From Actinacidiphila acidipaludis (GTDB lineage Bacteria > Actinomycetota > Actinomycetes > Streptomycetales > Streptomycetaceae): 64,000 bases of DNA. The notes under the pieces were generated by a model. The model was given only the letters and a program-made list of their open reading frames with translations. It made no database searches and was not told the DNA's origin. Shown here piece by piece: positions 63,956 through 64,000 of the stretch. Numbering within the stretch: the stretch's first letter is position 1; each line of letters starts with the position of its first letter. The stretch is taken from NCBI RefSeq assembly GCF_019890725.1, contig NZ_JAINZZ010000018.1:62001-126000 (forward strand), read 5' to 3'. Both the position numbers and the translations under genes were made by a program.

Positions 63956-64000
63956 TTACGCGTCAGCCTTCTCACGGGACTTGCGCCAGCGGATGCCCGC
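63956..64000 (-). CDS. C-terminal end of an unidentified protein
   Basis: Only the last codons are present: GIRWRKSREKADA then TAA at 63956-63958. The frame continues beyond the window edge. The basic end gives no family. The gap 63714-63955 between it and the surface protein gene has no gene that I can support. Confidence 0.5.
   Translation of the reverse strand, partial: AGIRWRKSREKADA

Noticed and set aside
63956-64000. Naming the edge gene as prfB from remembered gene order
   Set aside because: Thirteen visible residues do not support any family assignment.

Overview
The window is very GC-rich, almost wholly coding, and carries many actinobacterial marker genes: an SsgA-like sporulation protein, DasR-type operators, a whiJ-like XRE/DUF397 set, a Streptomyces-type tmRNA tag, LAXTG surface anchoring and cysteine leader peptides. 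It is almost certainly a Streptomyces chromosomal core segment. From memory, the order rph-nagF-nagE1-nagE2 ... ssgG-hppD ... murA-hup ... nnaR-narK ... ssrA-smpB-ftsX-ftsE resembles the S. coelicolor SCO2904-SCO2970 region; no database was searched.

Layout. 1-4.1 kb: rph (cut by the window edge) and the N-acetylglucosamine phosphotransferase genes nagF, nagE1 and nagE2, with DasR-like operators. 4.1-9.4 kb (minus strand): a metallo-hydrolase, the mec-[cysteine leader peptide]-cysO-cysM cysteine pathway, an amino-acid permease, and clpS-DUF2017. 9.5-11.6 kb: pncB and pncA of NAD salvage. 12-18.5 kb: a secreted M6 protease, small membrane proteins, two RDD proteins and ssgG. 18.6-25.6 kb: an FAD oxidase, hppD with a divergent Lrp regulator, an ArsR-type regulator with paired operators plus an MFS pump, a Lon-domain membrane protein and an IclR regulator. 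25.9-32.2 kb: a helicase, an MFS pump, tRNA-Cys and small enzymes. 32.3-37.5 kb: a three-subunit xanthine dehydrogenase-type operon whose iron-sulphur subunit has a huge disordered N-terminus. 37.7-45.2 kb: an intracellular hexosaminidase with its own DasR site, yqgE-DUF3039-TPR, murA, HU and malic enzyme. 45.6-51.5 kb: HelD-like helicase, a 0.86 kb gene-free stretch made of a long inverted repeat, then nnaR and narK.

51.6-57.9 kb is the accessory-like part. A translationally coupled minus-strand cassette resembles a type VII-secreted polymorphic toxin with an immunity candidate and a WXG-like partner, next to a whiJ-like ATPase/XRE/DUF397 cluster and a two-gene secreted-protein operon. Three of these genes are out of frame, with four separate register problems. 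This is either active decay or a run of sequence errors. 58-62.1 kb returns to core genes: ssrA, smpB, a C-terminal processing protease, ftsX and ftsE. The window ends with a small zinc-ribbon membrane protein, a repeat-rich sortase substrate and the last codons of a further gene.

Themes that tie genes together: DasR control of GlcNAc uptake (1-4 kb) and chito-oligosaccharide breakdown (39 kb); cysteine synthesis on a sulphur-carrier protein under probable translational attenuation; NAD salvage; and nitrate control. The strongest candidates for something under-described are the cysteine leader plus GGAR-tailed CysO, the decaying toxin cassette, the disordered iron-sulphur subunit, the paired TGCAAA-N5-TTTGCA operators, and the 48 kb inverted repeat.
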